A stretch of DNA of 64,000 nt from Caryophanales bacterium UBA4682 (GCA_002404995.1 DHKY01000006.1:62001-126000), one strand, 5' to 3'; shown: positions 9,668-18,780, numbered from the stretch's first letter. Translations and numbers: made by a program. Notes: generated from the sequence alone by a model not told the origin.

Positions 9668-10920
9668 GCTGATTTGTAAATCGAAATAAGAATGGGACGG
9701 CTACTCAAGGAGGTACATGTCCTCCACAGGTATCCCTTCCTTCGAGAGCATGCTCTCGAAGGAAGACGCCGCGCTTTCCCAGCCGAGGATCCCTCTCGGC
9801 TTGGCGTTGATCTTCCGGTTGATCCTCTCCGTCTCGTTCCGGCCTATCTTCCCGATGTCCGTTCCCTTCTTCACGTATCTCCGTATCAGCCCGTTGCAGT
9901 TCTCGTTGCTTCCTCTGTCCCCGGAACGGTAAGGACGTCCGAAGTAGGTCTTGACCGAGAGCAGCCGCTCCCTCTCCTTCCAGAGCGAGAACTCCGATCC
10001 GTTGTCGAACGTCACGCTGCGGAACCTCCTCCCGAAGGACGGATGGCAGGCCTTGTAGGAGACAAGGGCCGAGAGGACGTCCGATGCCTTCTTGCTCCTG
10101 ACCGGTATCCTGACAAGGAACCGCGTCCTCCGCTCGACCAGGGTCAGGTACGCGCCTCTTATCCCGTCCTTCGGGCCTACGACGGGGTCTCCCTCCCAAT
10201 GTCCGAACGTCTTCCGCGATCCTATCTCCTCCGGACGCTCCGAGACCGGCGTCCCTCTGGCCTTTCTGTCGGTGTACGTCTTCCATTTCTGCCGCGTCTT
10301 CCAGGCCTTTCTGCGCGGAAGGTCCACGGGCCGTATCCCGTCCAGGAGCCCTTCCCTGCAGTAGGAGTACAGCGTCTTGACGCAGACGGAAGGGCCGGAG
10401 TATCCTGCGCCCCTTATGGCATGCCATGCCTCCTCGAGCGTCCGCAGCATCCTGTCCTCCCGCACGTAGTCCGAGACGAGCCGGAGGAAGCCGGCCGCCT
10501 TCTCCGCCTTGCGGGCGTTCCCGCTGCTGTTCCGCTTCCGGAACGTCTCTCTCGGGGTGAGGACGGCGGAGACATGGCGCTCCTCGCGCCTCTGCCCGGA
10601 GGGGCCCAGGGCCTCTATCCGGGATTCCCCGTACAGGCGGTAGCACGTGGCTACGGAGCATCCGGCCTTGCGTGCGATTCCCTTCACCTTCTCAAGGGTC
10701 CGTCCTTCCGTCCTGTCCATCGCCGTCACCACTTCCGCGACCTCCTCTCTCCGGAGGTGCTTGAACCTTCTCCGTTTCTTACGTATAATCTTTTCCGCCA
10801 TAGGCATGTCCTTTCCGATGTTTAGACCCATCCGGAAGATTATGCCATGGCGCGTGACCCTTGGGCTAGCCCAAGGGTCATTTTGTTTGCTCCTCCATTC
10901 TCATTTCATTTTACAATTCA
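9668..10920 (-). mobile_element. Intact IS30-family insertion sequence
   Basis: Imperfect inverted repeats of about 26 bp bound the element: TGATTTGTAAATCGAAATAA on the left side matches TGAATTGTAAAATGAAATGA read from the right end. A 16-bp direct repeat, CAGAAAAATTTATTTT, flanks it (9652-9667 and 10921-10936), which looks like a long target duplication. The right copy overlaps the end of the carboxymuconolactone decarboxylase gene, so insertion kept that gene's stop codon. Base composition is about 60-63% G+C, far above the surrounding DNA. A 20-bp perfect palindrome CCCTTGGGCTAGCCCAAGGG lies at 10858-10877 inside the right end. Confidence 0.85.
9701..10831 (-). CDS. IS30-family transposase (376 aa)
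   Basis: This DDE transposase cuts and joins element ends. An N-terminal helix-turn-helix region (KHLRREEVAEVV, then GIARKAGCSVATCYRLYG) is followed by the catalytic core. FGHWEGD carries the first Asp, TFDNGSEF the second, and YRSGDRGSNENCNGLIRRY the Glu with the classic NEN-NGLIR signature. Length is normal for IS30 (about 310-390 aa). Codon use is GC-rich, unlike the host. Some AGG codons fall where the family prefers Arg or Lys (for example in KKRRRFKHL), so under the host's apparent AGG=Met code the protein may be partly misread. Start choice among the Mets at 10831 and about 30 bases further in is uncertain. Confidence 0.9.
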   Translation of the reverse strand: MGLNIGKDMPMAEKIIRKKRRRFKHLRREEVAEVVTAMDRTEGRTLEKVKGIARKAGCSVATCYRLYGESRIEALGPSGQRREERHVSAVLTPRETFRKRNSSGNARKAEKAAGFLRLVSDYVREDRMLRTLEEAWHAIRGAGYSGPSVCVKTLYSYCREGLLDGIRPVDLPRRKAWKTRQKWKTYTDRKARGTPVSERPEEIGSRKTFGHWEGDPVVGPKDGIRGAYLTLVERRTRFLVRIPVRSKKASDVLSALVSYKACHPSFGRRFRSVTFDNGSEFSLWKERERLLSVKTYFGRPYRSGDRGSNENCNGLIRRYVKKGTDIGKIGRNETERINRKINAKPRGILGWESAASSFESMLSKEGIPVEDMYLLE

Positions 10921-10929
10921 CAGAAAAAT

Positions 10930-11260
10930 TTATTTTTCTTCTGAATAGACTTCTTTTGCCCTGTTAAAGACTGCCCAGGCCTGTGGCCATCCGACATAGA
11001 AAGCACAGTGAGTAATAATAGCAGCCATTTCTTTCTGTGTAACGCCATGCTCCTTCGCATTCATCAGATGATACTTTAAGGAACTATCTGTGATACCAGA
11101 AGCCATCAGAGCAACAACAGTGATGATGCAACGAGTCTTTAAATCAATATCCTCGTTATTCCAGTCTTCTCCGAACAGGACATCATCGTTATAATGTGCA
11201 AATTCTGGAGCAAACTGTCCTAACGATTTCCGTCCTGCCGTCTGAACGATTTTTTTCCAT
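10930..11260 (-). pseudogene. Carboxymuconolactone decarboxylase-family protein with a homopolymer frameshift
   Basis: The frame reads KIVQTAG, LGQFAPEFAHYNDDVLFGE, DLKTRCIITVVALMASG, LKYHLMNAKEHGVTQKEMAAIITHCAFYVGWPQAWAVFN and so on to a TAA at 10930. This is the small AhpD-like carboxymuconolactone decarboxylase fold, a possible peroxidase or decarboxylase. The matching ATG (11260, preceded by AAGGAG) is out of frame by one base. A run of seven T (seven A in the mRNA, 11250-11256) follows MEK, and six would restore MEKIVQTAG. Another in-frame ATG lies at 11293. Either the gene is dead, the tract is slippery, or the read has an indel error. The IS30 copy abuts its 3' end. Confidence 0.75.
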
Positions 11261-11332
11261 CCTTTTCTTTTCTCCTTGAATAACTATGTCCATTATAGGC
11301 ATTCTGAATAAGATTCAGCCTAGTTATTTCGT

Positions 11333-12142
11333 CTATTCCGGAAGTATTTCTGAGAGCGCTTCTAAGACAGAAGAAACAAACAAAAAGTCTTGCTGGAACC
11401 CAACGTTAAGAATCTCTTGTCCTGCCTCTTTCGCAATATCAGAAATAGCAAGGCAGTCCTTCTTATCGATTCCGTTCCGGATAGCATTCTGTATCTCCTC
11501 TTCTTTCTTATCGGCTTCAAAAGAAGAACGAAAAGGTTTCTTTCCCGTCTGTTTTCGTTTAATCAGTTTCCAAAGCAAAACCGCAGGGACTAACGCAGAA
11601 AGCTTCCTTTCTTCCACCTGTTCTTCCGTCAGTTTGATTTTCTTTCTGGGAGGATAGGGAAGGCATCGACCTTCTATCTCTCGGAGAACGAATACGCCAG
11701 CCTGTTTGAATTCATCACTGGCTTCCTCATAATCAAAAAAGACAGAAAGGTTTTCTCTTGCTTCTTCTGCAAGAATATCAAAAGAAGAGACAAGAATCTT
11801 ATTCCTGCTTTCACTCCGGAAAGAAAAAGGAATCGATTCCACCCTGTTCCGGAATTCAGAAAAAAACACTGCCTGTTCATTAAAGAAGTCAGCCCTATCA
11901 TCCCAAGGGATCTTTTCTCCGTCTTTTTCTTTTGTCCTAGAAAAGATAACAGGGTCTTTTTCAAATAAGAAGAGAAGAGACTTCTCTTCTTCTGGATAAA
12001 GAGAATCTTTCTCTTTCATTTCTTCTTTCCTAAGCGAAATCAAAGGAAGCAACCTAAGATAAACAGCAGAACCACAATAGAATCCAGTCTCCGGATTCTG
12101 TATCTTCTTTATTCCTTCTAAAATTGTTTTTTCAGTTTTCAT
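11333..12142 (-). CDS. Uncharacterised cytoplasmic protein downstream of the sirtuin gene (269 aa)
   Basis: No family recognised. The protein is rich in Glu, Lys and Phe. Its N-terminal half carries a YCGSAVYLRLLPLISLRKEE segment resembling the first helices of macro or helical-bundle partners, but this is weak. Its start codon overlaps the stop of the sirtuin gene by 4 bases (ATGA), so the two are translationally coupled and probably work in the same NAD-dependent process. No signal peptide or membrane segment is seen. Confidence 0.75.
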   Translation of the reverse strand: MKTEKTILEGIKKIQNPETGFYCGSAVYLRLLPLISLRKEEMKEKDSLYPEEEKSLLFLFEKDPVIFSRTKEKDGEKIPWDDRADFFNEQAVFFSEFRNRVESIPFSFRSESRNKILVSSFDILAEEARENLSVFFDYEEASDEFKQAGVFVLREIEGRCLPYPPRKKIKLTEEQVEERKLSALVPAVLLWKLIKRKQTGKKPFRSSFEADKKEEEIQNAIRNGIDKKDCLAISDIAKEAGQEILNVGFQQDFLFVSSVLEALSEILPE

Positions 12143-12876
12143 ACATGTAATAAGGAGAATAATTCTCCGACCTTTTCGTGAATAACAACATCTGCACCAG
12201 CAGAAGGGGCTTTTTCGTCTTTGTTAATCAGCACCAAATGCTTCCCTTGGAAATAAGAAACCAATCCAGCAGCTGGATAAACAACCAGGGACGTACCAGC
12301 AATAATCCTTAAGTCCGCTTCTTCAATCTTAATCCTAGCTCTTGTTAGGACATTTTCATCCAAGCATTCTCCATAAAGAACAACATCCGGTTTGATAATG
12401 CCTCCGCAATGAGGACAATGCGGAACCCTTTCCTTGGATTCTTTCACAAACTCCCCGGAATAGAATCTTCCACAATCCCTGCAGTAGTTCCGATGAATCG
12501 ATCCATGAAGTTCAATGACTTCTTTGCTACCCGCCCTCTGATGAAGTCCATCAATGTTCTGAGTCACGATGGCGCTAAGCTTCCCCTTGGCTTCCAGTTG
12601 TGCAAGAAAGTAGTGACAGGCATTTGGTTTCTTATCTAGGAGCAGCCTCTTTTCTTTATAGAACCGATAGAACTCCTCTGGATTATTTTCAAAGAACGGG
12701 GCAGAAATAATGGTTTCCGGTGGATACTTGTATTTCTGATGATAGAGCCCATCCTGAGAGCGGAAATCTGGTATACCAGACTCTGTCGCTACTCCGGCGC
12801 CTCCGAAGAAGACAATTTTCTTGGACTCATCAATCAGGGATTGAAGAATCTGACTATCCTGTTCAAGTTTTGTCAT
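12139..12876 (-). CDS. cobB: Sir2-family NAD-dependent protein deacylase
   Basis: Sirtuins remove acyl groups from lysines using NAD. Seen in order: the NAD loop GAGVATESGIPDFRS (near residue 27), TQNIDGLHQRAG with the catalytic region, ELHGSIHRNYC holding the catalytic His, two zinc pairs (C-x2-C in the YC-CG segment and CPHC), and AGTSLVVYPA. AGG codons fall at KEK-M-LLLDKKPN and NYC-M-DCG, where sirtuins commonly have Met. Length (245 aa) is normal for a bacterial sirtuin. The gene overlaps the 269-aa gene downstream by 4 bases. Family assignment is firm; substrate (acetyl, succinyl or other) is unknown. Confidence 0.93.
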   Translation of the reverse strand: MTKLEQDSQILQSLIDESKKIVFFGGAGVATESGIPDFRSQDGLYHQKYKYPPETIISAPFFENNPEEFYRFYKEKRLLLDKKPNACHYFLAQLEAKGKLSAIVTQNIDGLHQRAGSKEVIELHGSIHRNYCRDCGRFYSGEFVKESKERVPHCPHCGGIIKPDVVLYGECLDENVLTRARIKIEEADLRIIAGTSLVVYPAAGLVSYFQGKHLVLINKDEKAPSAGADVVIHEKVGELFSLLHV

Positions 12877-12933
12877 AAAAAAACACCCTCTGGATTTATT
12901 TTATTTCAAAGGGTGTCTGATGTGTGCGAAAAT

Positions 12934-13272
12934 TTAGTCCCAGTCCCAGTTGGTAATAGCTTTGCCATCCGCATCTGTGAAAGTTCCACTCGCAATACAG
13001 ATGACATCGATAAGAGTTCCAAGTCCGAAGAGGCCTCCCGTAAGAAGCCAGATGACTCCGGTTCCGATTTTACCGACATAGAAACGATGGATACCACCGA
13101 CAGCGACAAAACCGATACAAGCAAAAATCAATGCGAGAGTCCGGGAGTACTTGCTCGCATTATAATCTACTTTCTTCCTTGTATAGACTTCCTTATAGTT
13201 TTGATCTGCTCCACAATATGGACAGAACTTAGCTCCGTCTGGAATCGGTTTTCCGCATTTTCTGCAAAACAT
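12934..13272 (-). CDS. Zinc-ribbon plus TM2-domain membrane protein (112 aa)
   Basis: The N-terminus holds a zinc ribbon (MFCRKCGKPIPDGAKFCPYCG, two CxxC pairs). After a basic linker come two hydrophobic segments with the TM2 signature: GGIHRFYVGKIGTG between the helices and a GTLIDVICI end. TM2 proteins are small inner-membrane proteins of unclear role. A good ribosome binding site (GGAGG) precedes the start. The C-terminal tail NWDWD is acidic. It is a single-gene unit upstream of the sirtuin pair on the same strand. Confidence 0.88.
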   Translation of the reverse strand: MFCRKCGKPIPDGAKFCPYCGADQNYKEVYTRKKVDYNASKYSRTLALIFACIGFVAVGGIHRFYVGKIGTGVIWLLTGGLFGLGTLIDVICIASGTFTDADGKAITNWDWD

Positions 13273-13391
13273 GTTCTTGCCTCCTTTTCATACAGGCATC
13301 TTTTTAGCACCTATTTTTTAGAATAAATAGGCAGATAAAAAGATAGTATTATTCTACTACTTACCATCGAGACTACACTAGCAATAGAAGT

Positions 13392-15407
13392 TTATTTCTT
13401 GCTCTTTTCTTTTCCAGAAAAAACAAGGAACGACCATTGAACAAGAACAAAGGCAATCAGTAAGACAAACAATAGGTAAATATAAGGCAGAGCCGTTTCA
13501 AAAGAAACCGGATGACGGACAGAGTCATAATAATTGTTCCTTGGCTGCTGAGAATAGTAATAGAGCCCGTTCCTTCTTTTATCATATACCCTTGTCATTT
13601 CCTTATGGTTTGCCAAAGGAAGGCAGCCAAGGAAATAGAACAAGAAGGAAAGAAGAAGACTTGGTAAGAAGTTGACAATCTTGCTAAGCAATAATCCAAT
13701 TCGGAAAGAGGAAGAAGAAAAACCGTTGTTCTGATAGAGATGATAGAGAGAGTTCCGCCATCGTTTCGCTCCGGTATAAGAAACAAAACAGTAGAGCACT
13801 TCTCCCAAAAAGAAAGCTGCTGCAATGATATAGCAAAGAATCGGATAGATTCCAAAATCGGCACTATAGATCAGATCCTTACCTCGAAGCTCGGAACTGA
13901 ACTTAGCAAGAGAAGAGAAGTCTTTGTCTTTGACTAAGAGGGAAATATCGTTCTCATTCAGATCTTTCATCAGATAAAGAATCTTATACCTTGTAGGAGA
14001 AAGATGAACGATATTGTCATCATACTCCGCATTCACAACGCACTCTTTTTTCTGCGAAATGGAAACAGTATCCCCCTTCTTCTTTCCAGGAACAGCAAGA
14101 AGTCTTTTTTCTTTGTCTTCAATAGCACAGTTTGCTCTTTCTGATGATTCTGTGTTCAGAATACCACGAAGAGAATCATAGACAATAGAGTCCAAAGGGT
14201 AAAAGGAGTCGGATGAAAACACCAGACCCTTTGCCTGACAAGAAATAACACAGTTGATAAAAGAGTTGCTGCAGAAAAGATACTCTCCATCGATTTTGTC
14301 ATCCAGGAGCTTTTTCCTTTCTATGGAATCCGGAAGATTCAAAGTGGAAAGCTGACCTTTATCGATTACCTTAACCGGATAATCCGTTCCGTTTATTGTG
14401 ACATTCTTATCTTCTTTTATTCTAAGCTGATTTTGTCCATGGCTGTAAAAATAAAAAGAAGGTTCGGAATCAGCTAAACATCCAAACAAGGAAAGAGTTC
14501 TACCATTCTTCCTTGAATGCAGATTTAATTTTGTAATGCCTTTATCCTCTAGGATCTCATAGAATTCGTTATCTTCCGGAAGCGTAGGAATACTAACTGG
14601 ATTGAAATAATGAGCTGAGAAAGGATCCGCCTGCCTTGCAATCCTTGTCTTATCCGTTGTGGACTTCCTCTGAGTAAAAGCTACACCAAAAGCAAAGGCA
14701 ATAAAGCTCAGGATTCCAAGCAATCCACAGATAAAATTTGACCTACGATTGCTCTTCTGGTCATCCAAAAAAGCAGGAAGCAGGTGAAACGTTCCTTTTC
14801 TTTGAAGAACCATTTTTTCTTTTGTCTGCTTTATCTGTTCCGTATGATTCAAATCCAAGGACCCGGAAAGGACCAGATTCGGATTGACTTCATGACTGAT
14901 CAGGATAATCGGATGTTCCTTTCCGAATTCATTTAGGTAACCTGTCAAAAAGTCTTTTGATTCCTTGTCTAAAGAAGCAAACGGTTCATCAAGGAAATAG
15001 TAATCAGCATCATACGATAAGCAAAGAAGCAGTTCTGCTTTGCGTCTTTCTCCGCCGGAAAGCTGAAGGAGGTTTTTTTCAAGATAGTGAAAGCCAAGTC
15101 CTTTTCGGATTTCATCAAATCGATTCTGGTCTATCGGTTTCTTTAATATCTTCCTGTTTTTTTCTAAAGAATATTCAGAAAGAAGAGTGGATTTCGGACC
15201 ACAATAAGAAAACAAAGGATTGTCTTCGGAATAAGAGACTTTTCCAGAATCCGGAATCTGCTGTTTCCTAAGAATATTCCTAAGAGTGGTTTTTCCTTGT
15301 CCACTATCTCCCTTGAATTGAAAGATACCTTTGCCTATCGTAAAGGAAACAAAAGAAAATAAAACACGGCTTCCAAAGGAAATACTTAGATTTTCTGCTT
15401 TAATCAT
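13392..15407 (-). CDS. ABC transporter with fused ATPase and FtsX/MacB-like permease (671 aa)
   Basis: Residues 1-200 form an ABC ATPase: Walker A GDSGQGKTTL followed by an AGG (Met) and NIL, signature LSGGERR, Walker B YYFLDEPFASLD and the switch His in LISHEVN. A membrane helix near residue 225-245 leads to a large outside domain of about 270 residues. Three C-terminal helices follow, the pattern of MacB/FtsX permeases but fused behind the ATPase. The start overlaps the stop of the sister gene by 4 bases. The two fused transporters could form a heterodimer. The cassette begins with a secreted protein, which may be the cargo or its partner; this is inference. Confidence 0.88.
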   Translation of the reverse strand: MIKAENLSISFGSRVLFSFVSFTIGKGIFQFKGDSGQGKTTLRNILRKQQIPDSGKVSYSEDNPLFSYCGPKSTLLSEYSLEKNRKILKKPIDQNRFDEIRKGLGFHYLEKNLLQLSGGERRKAELLLCLSYDADYYFLDEPFASLDKESKDFLTGYLNEFGKEHPIILISHEVNPNLVLSGSLDLNHTEQIKQTKEKMVLQRKGTFHLLPAFLDDQKSNRRSNFICGLLGILSFIAFAFGVAFTQRKSTTDKTRIARQADPFSAHYFNPVSIPTLPEDNEFYEILEDKGITKLNLHSRKNGRTLSLFGCLADSEPSFYFYSHGQNQLRIKEDKNVTINGTDYPVKVIDKGQLSTLNLPDSIERKKLLDDKIDGEYLFCSNSFINCVISCQAKGLVFSSDSFYPLDSIVYDSLRGILNTESSERANCAIEDKEKRLLAVPGKKKGDTVSISQKKECVVNAEYDDNIVHLSPTRYKILYLMKDLNENDISLLVKDKDFSSLAKFSSELRGKDLIYSADFGIYPILCYIIAAAFFLGEVLYCFVSYTGAKRWRNSLYHLYQNNGFSSSSFRIGLLLSKIVNFLPSLLLSFLFYFLGCLPLANHKEMTRVYDKRRNGLYYYSQQPRNNYYDSVRHPVSFETALPYIYLLFVLLIAFVLVQWSFLVFSGKEKSKK

Positions 15408-17323
15408 GCTTTCTTTTTCACCTCTTCAATTAAACGAGACCTGTCCTTCGGACAGAGAAGATAATTAAAAACAACAAAAAGGAGAATCCTGAAAGCCAAG
15501 AAGACACCCAACAAGATAAGAATGGAGTAATTGAATGAAAAGAAAAGAGTTAAAGAAGCTGCACCAAGTGCTTGCGTATAGACCCTATTCCTAATAAGAA
15601 GAGCAATTTCACTGATTCCAATACCGAGGCAAATACCTACAAAAGAAGAGAATCCGAAAGAGAGAAGGTTATTCTGAATCAAACGTTTCCGCGAAGAACC
15701 CCTATAGCGAAGAAGAATATATTTCCGTTTGTTCTTCCTATAGACAGAGATGGCCAGCACAACAAGAAAGATCAGCAGAACAGCAGCAGAGAGAATACCA
15801 AAAACAAGATGCCCTAGATAGCCTCTAAAGAAAGTCAAGTTTTCTTTTCCGTTACCATCCACACAAACAGGAGCATATCGACCCCTATAAATACTTGTGA
15901 AAGAGAAATCCGTATCCATAAAGTTATCCTTCCTGAAGATATCTTTGTTCTGCTTGATAGACTTACAGGCATAGAATTCAGGCTTTTGGCTATCATCTCT
16001 AACGAATACACTCTCCGTCATAAAGGAGTAGCATAAACGAACATTTCTATTAATATCAATTGAATTGTCCTTGAAAGGATATTGTGAATATCTGCTATCA
16101 ATTCCATCCTTATTCTTTGCTTTATATACACCGACAATCTTATATTTCTTTAAGCCAAGATCAATTTCATCTCCAAGAGCATAGCCAGTCATAGAAGAAA
16201 AGCAGACGTCGGAAATAATAGCATCTCCTTGATTAAGAGGATAAGCACCATCCACCAAAACTGGCTTATCGGAATCCTTTTCATCAAACTTAAGCACACC
16301 TGCAAACAAGGAACCAGACTTGCGATAATCCCCATCCTTGCAGTTCGGATAGTAATGCAAATCTAAGGCAGTATAAGAATCTTCGCATTTCTCTCTAGTG
16401 AGAAAAACAGGTGATGTTTCAAAGAAGACATCCTTTGAAATTTCTTCCAACGGATTGACTATAACCGTACTTCCATCTGCACCGATTTGATTGGTATCCT
16501 TAAAAGACCCATAAAAGGAAAAGAGCAGAACACAAAGGAAACTGAACAAACAGCAAAGCGTTCCAAGCAGCCAATGTGTTTTCTTTTCTTCCTTCCTTGC
16601 TGTGAAAGCATCCAAAAGGAAGGAGCTATGTTTTTCCTTTGTTTCTTTTGTAGTATTCTTTTCTTCTTTGCAGATAACTTTTTTCTCTTTTGAGATTTTT
16701 CCATCCTTCCTTCTAAGAATATTAGCGTCTTTTAAAAACCACTCAGGAAGACCATCATGGGTAGCAAAGATGACAAGACGATTCTTCGAGAGTTCAAGAA
16801 CATATCTCAGAATCTTCTCAGTACTAAGAGGGTCTAGATTTGCAGTTATCTCATCTAGAAGAACAATCTTTTTATCAGCATAGATAGCTTGTCCGAAACA
16901 AAGACGTTCTTTCTCGCCTTCACTTAGTTCCTTGCATTTTTCATCCAATACTGGTTCAAGTCCAAGACTTGTAAGGATTTCTTTTGCTCTTTCTTTATCT
17001 TTCTTCTCAAAAGGAAGAAGAAAGTCATCGATTAGCTTTTCGTCTTCGAAGACAAGGGAATCCTGTGCCACATAAGATACATAAGTATCCGAGAACCAAT
17101 CCCTGTCTTTCTTTAAAAGTTCTTTATTAGAAAAACAAAGTTTTCCACTCCATTCTTTATCTTTCCCAGAAAGAATATTTAATAATGTAGACTTACCAGA
17201 TCCATTCCCGCCAAGAAGCAGATAGAGTCCATTATAAGCAAAAGAACAAGAAAGAGAGGAAAACACGATTCTGTCTGGATAAGACTTTTCTAAAGAATCA
17301 ATAACAAGAAATGATGTTTTCAT
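15404..17323 (-). CDS. ABC transporter with fused ATPase and FtsX/MacB-like permease (639 aa)
   Basis: The start at 17323 is preferred because the protein then begins MKTSFLVIDSLEKSY, matching the 651-aa paralogue; the longer frame overlaps the upstream gene. The ATPase shows Walker A GGNGSGKSTLLN, signature LSEGEKERLCFGQ and Walker B IVLLDEITANLD. A helix near residue 270-290, an outside domain and three C-terminal helices follow. It starts 8 bases after the secreted-protein gene and overlaps the 671-aa transporter gene by 4 bases, giving a three-gene operon. It is clearly homologous to the 651-aa transporter at 19264-21219, so the cassette exists twice in the window. Confidence 0.88.
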   Translation of the reverse strand: MKTSFLVIDSLEKSYPDRIVFSSLSCSFAYNGLYLLLGGNGSGKSTLLNILSGKDKEWSGKLCFSNKELLKKDRDWFSDTYVSYVAQDSLVFEDEKLIDDFLLPFEKKDKERAKEILTSLGLEPVLDEKCKELSEGEKERLCFGQAIYADKKIVLLDEITANLDPLSTEKILRYVLELSKNRLVIFATHDGLPEWFLKDANILRRKDGKISKEKKVICKEEKNTTKETKEKHSSFLLDAFTARKEEKKTHWLLGTLCCLFSFLCVLLFSFYGSFKDTNQIGADGSTVIVNPLEEISKDVFFETSPVFLTREKCEDSYTALDLHYYPNCKDGDYRKSGSLFAGVLKFDEKDSDKPVLVDGAYPLNQGDAIISDVCFSSMTGYALGDEIDLGLKKYKIVGVYKAKNKDGIDSRYSQYPFKDNSIDINRNVRLCYSFMTESVFVRDDSQKPEFYACKSIKQNKDIFRKDNFMDTDFSFTSIYRGRYAPVCVDGNGKENLTFFRGYLGHLVFGILSAAVLLIFLVVLAISVYRKNKRKYILLRYRGSSRKRLIQNNLLSFGFSSFVGICLGIGISEIALLIRNRVYTQALGAASLTLFFSFNYSILILLGVFLAFRILLFVVFNYLLCPKDRSRLIEEVKKKA

Positions 17324-17330
17324 ATTTAGA

Positions 17331-18194
17331 CTACAAACCACAAACGAAAGAATGAGTCGCTGTTGTATCTTTGTGTTGCTTCCAAGCAAATATCTCCCAT
17401 GCTGTATTTGTCATTTTAATATCTACTTGATATCCAAAGGAATAGTGTTCATAAGCAATTGCGTCGTTTTTGACTTCCATAAGATAATAGCAATCCATTG
17501 CATAGCTACTAGTAAGGGGCTTTGAAAACTGATAATTCCATTGAGCCATATTCGGATTGCTTGGTGAATCTTGATTAGAAATACTCGGCTCAGGTCCATA
17601 AATTGATGTAGAGGTGGAGAACCCAAAAGTCAGTTCTTTTCCGGTTTTAGCAATAATGCTAGCACCTCCTGGCAGTTGTGCTCCAACCTCAACACCATTA
17701 GAAAAGGAATAGTTCGTACTAAAAGAAGAAGTTACAGTACAAGATAATGAATCTGAATTTGAAAATGGCCAAGACTTAATGTAGTGATAAGAAGAGCTCT
17801 TTTTGAAATTATTTTCTGTTCTAGAAAATGGTTGAATGTGAATATCTCCACTCCAAAGATCGTAATGATTATCAAATCCAGATTCGTTGTTCTTCGAAGC
17901 AACACTTCCAGGGGTGAAATTTGTTCTTACACGGATCAAATATAAACGTGAGACATCCGTAAACTGTGAATAATAATAATCAGTATCCGAGTAAAAATAG
18001 CCATAGGATGAAACCGTTTTCCTCTTTGCTTGACTTCCGCCAGCATACGTAAAGCCTTGAATGTTCAAATGATCAGCATTAGACTCCAATACACGCGCTC
18101 TACCTTCAGAAAAAGATGAGAAACCAAAATTAGAAAATACATTCATAGCACAAATCGACCCAGCAATAGCCATCAATTTAATTGTTACTTTCAT
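17331..18194 (-). CDS. Secreted protein of cassette A, possible beta-strand toxin or cargo (287 aa)
   Basis: The start at 18194 is chosen because MKVTIKLMAIAGSICA gives a Sec signal and GAGGAC lies about 10 bases upstream. It is homologous to the 283-aa protein of cassette B. Shared blocks are YYYSQ-TDVSRLY, IHI-P near residue 120, FKKSSS with IKSWP/IRSWP, and MDCYY-MEVKND. Between them lies a Ser/Thr/Gly-rich stretch (about residues 150-210) with alternating polar and hydrophobic residues, as in amphipathic hairpins of beta-pore-forming proteins. That resemblance is only a visual hint. Its place directly upstream of fused ABC transporters suggests export or self-protection. Confidence 0.8.
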   Translation of the reverse strand: MKVTIKLMAIAGSICAMNVFSNFGFSSFSEGRARVLESNADHLNIQGFTYAGGSQAKRKTVSSYGYFYSDTDYYYSQFTDVSRLYLIRVRTNFTPGSVASKNNESGFDNHYDLWSGDIHIQPFSRTENNFKKSSSYHYIKSWPFSNSDSLSCTVTSSFSTNYSFSNGVEVGAQLPGGASIIAKTGKELTFGFSTSTSIYGPEPSISNQDSPSNPNMAQWNYQFSKPLTSSYAMDCYYLMEVKNDAIAYEHYSFGYQVDIKMTNTAWEIFAWKQHKDTTATHSFVCGL

Positions 18195-18277
18195 AAAGCA
18201 ATTTGTCCTCGTACTAATATTATACATCAAAATGAATTAGTTGTTTTATTTTTCTAAATTGTTAAATAAACTTCTCT

Positions 18278-18738
18278 TGTAAAATGAAATGAGAATAGAG
18301 GAACAAGCTAGCCCAAGGGTTACGCACCATAGCATAATCTTCAGGATAGACAAGTGGGTGTGTCATTCCATCCTGAATACATCCGGGATGAAATGACATA
18401 TTTATACCTCCATTGGCACGCCCTATATATACTAGAGAGGAAGTAGCAGAAGTAGTTACCGGCGATAAACAGGAGAGAAGGTATGGAAAGCCTGCACTCG
18501 GCCAAGATCTACTTCGGACGTCCCTACCTTTCCATGGACAGAGGAAGCAACGAAAACTTCAACAGGCTGATACAGAGATACGTGAAGAATGGGGCGGACA
18601 TCAGGAAGATATGCCGGGATAAAACGGAGAGGATCAAGAGGAAGATCAACGATAAGCTGAGAGGGATCTTCGGCTAGGAAAGCGCGACGTCTTCCTCCTT
18701 GAGTAGCCGTTCCATTCTTATTTCGATTTACAAATCAG
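18278..18738 (+). mobile_element. Decayed IS30 copy, opposite orientation
   Basis: One end (TGTAAAATGAAATGAGAAT and the half palindrome GCTAGCCCAAGGG) and the other end (TATTTCGATTTACAAATCAG) of the element at 9668-10920 are both present, but only about 460 bases remain between them. Two short frames (18413-18622 and 18483-18677) keep pieces of the transposase N-terminus and of the GSNEN/NGLI-like end. Internal deletions and frameshifts make it inactive. Confidence 0.8.
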
Positions 18739-18780
18739 TTTTTGTTTGTCCCTCCATTCTCATTTCATTTTACAATTCAC
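18739..18780. mobile_element. Solo IS30 right end abutting the decayed copy
   Basis: The bases TTTGTTTG, then TCCATTCTCATTTCATTTTA and CAATTCAC repeat the right end of the intact IS30 (about 10880-10920). They come immediately after the left end of the decayed copy, so this is a junction of two element ends and points to nested insertion or deletion between copies. Confidence 0.65.

Noticed and set aside
9692..10825. 377-aa plus-strand frame opposite the IS30 transposase
   Set aside because: It is an antisense shadow of a GC-rich gene and has no recognisable motif; the minus-strand frame has all transposase signatures.
10858..10877. 20-bp palindrome as a stand-alone regulatory site
   Set aside because: It lies inside the IS30 end and is partly kept in the decayed copy, so it belongs to the element.
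17331..18194. Lactococcin 972-type bacteriocin
   Set aside because: The protein is far too long and lacks the family's pattern; only the idea of an associated ABC exporter is similar.
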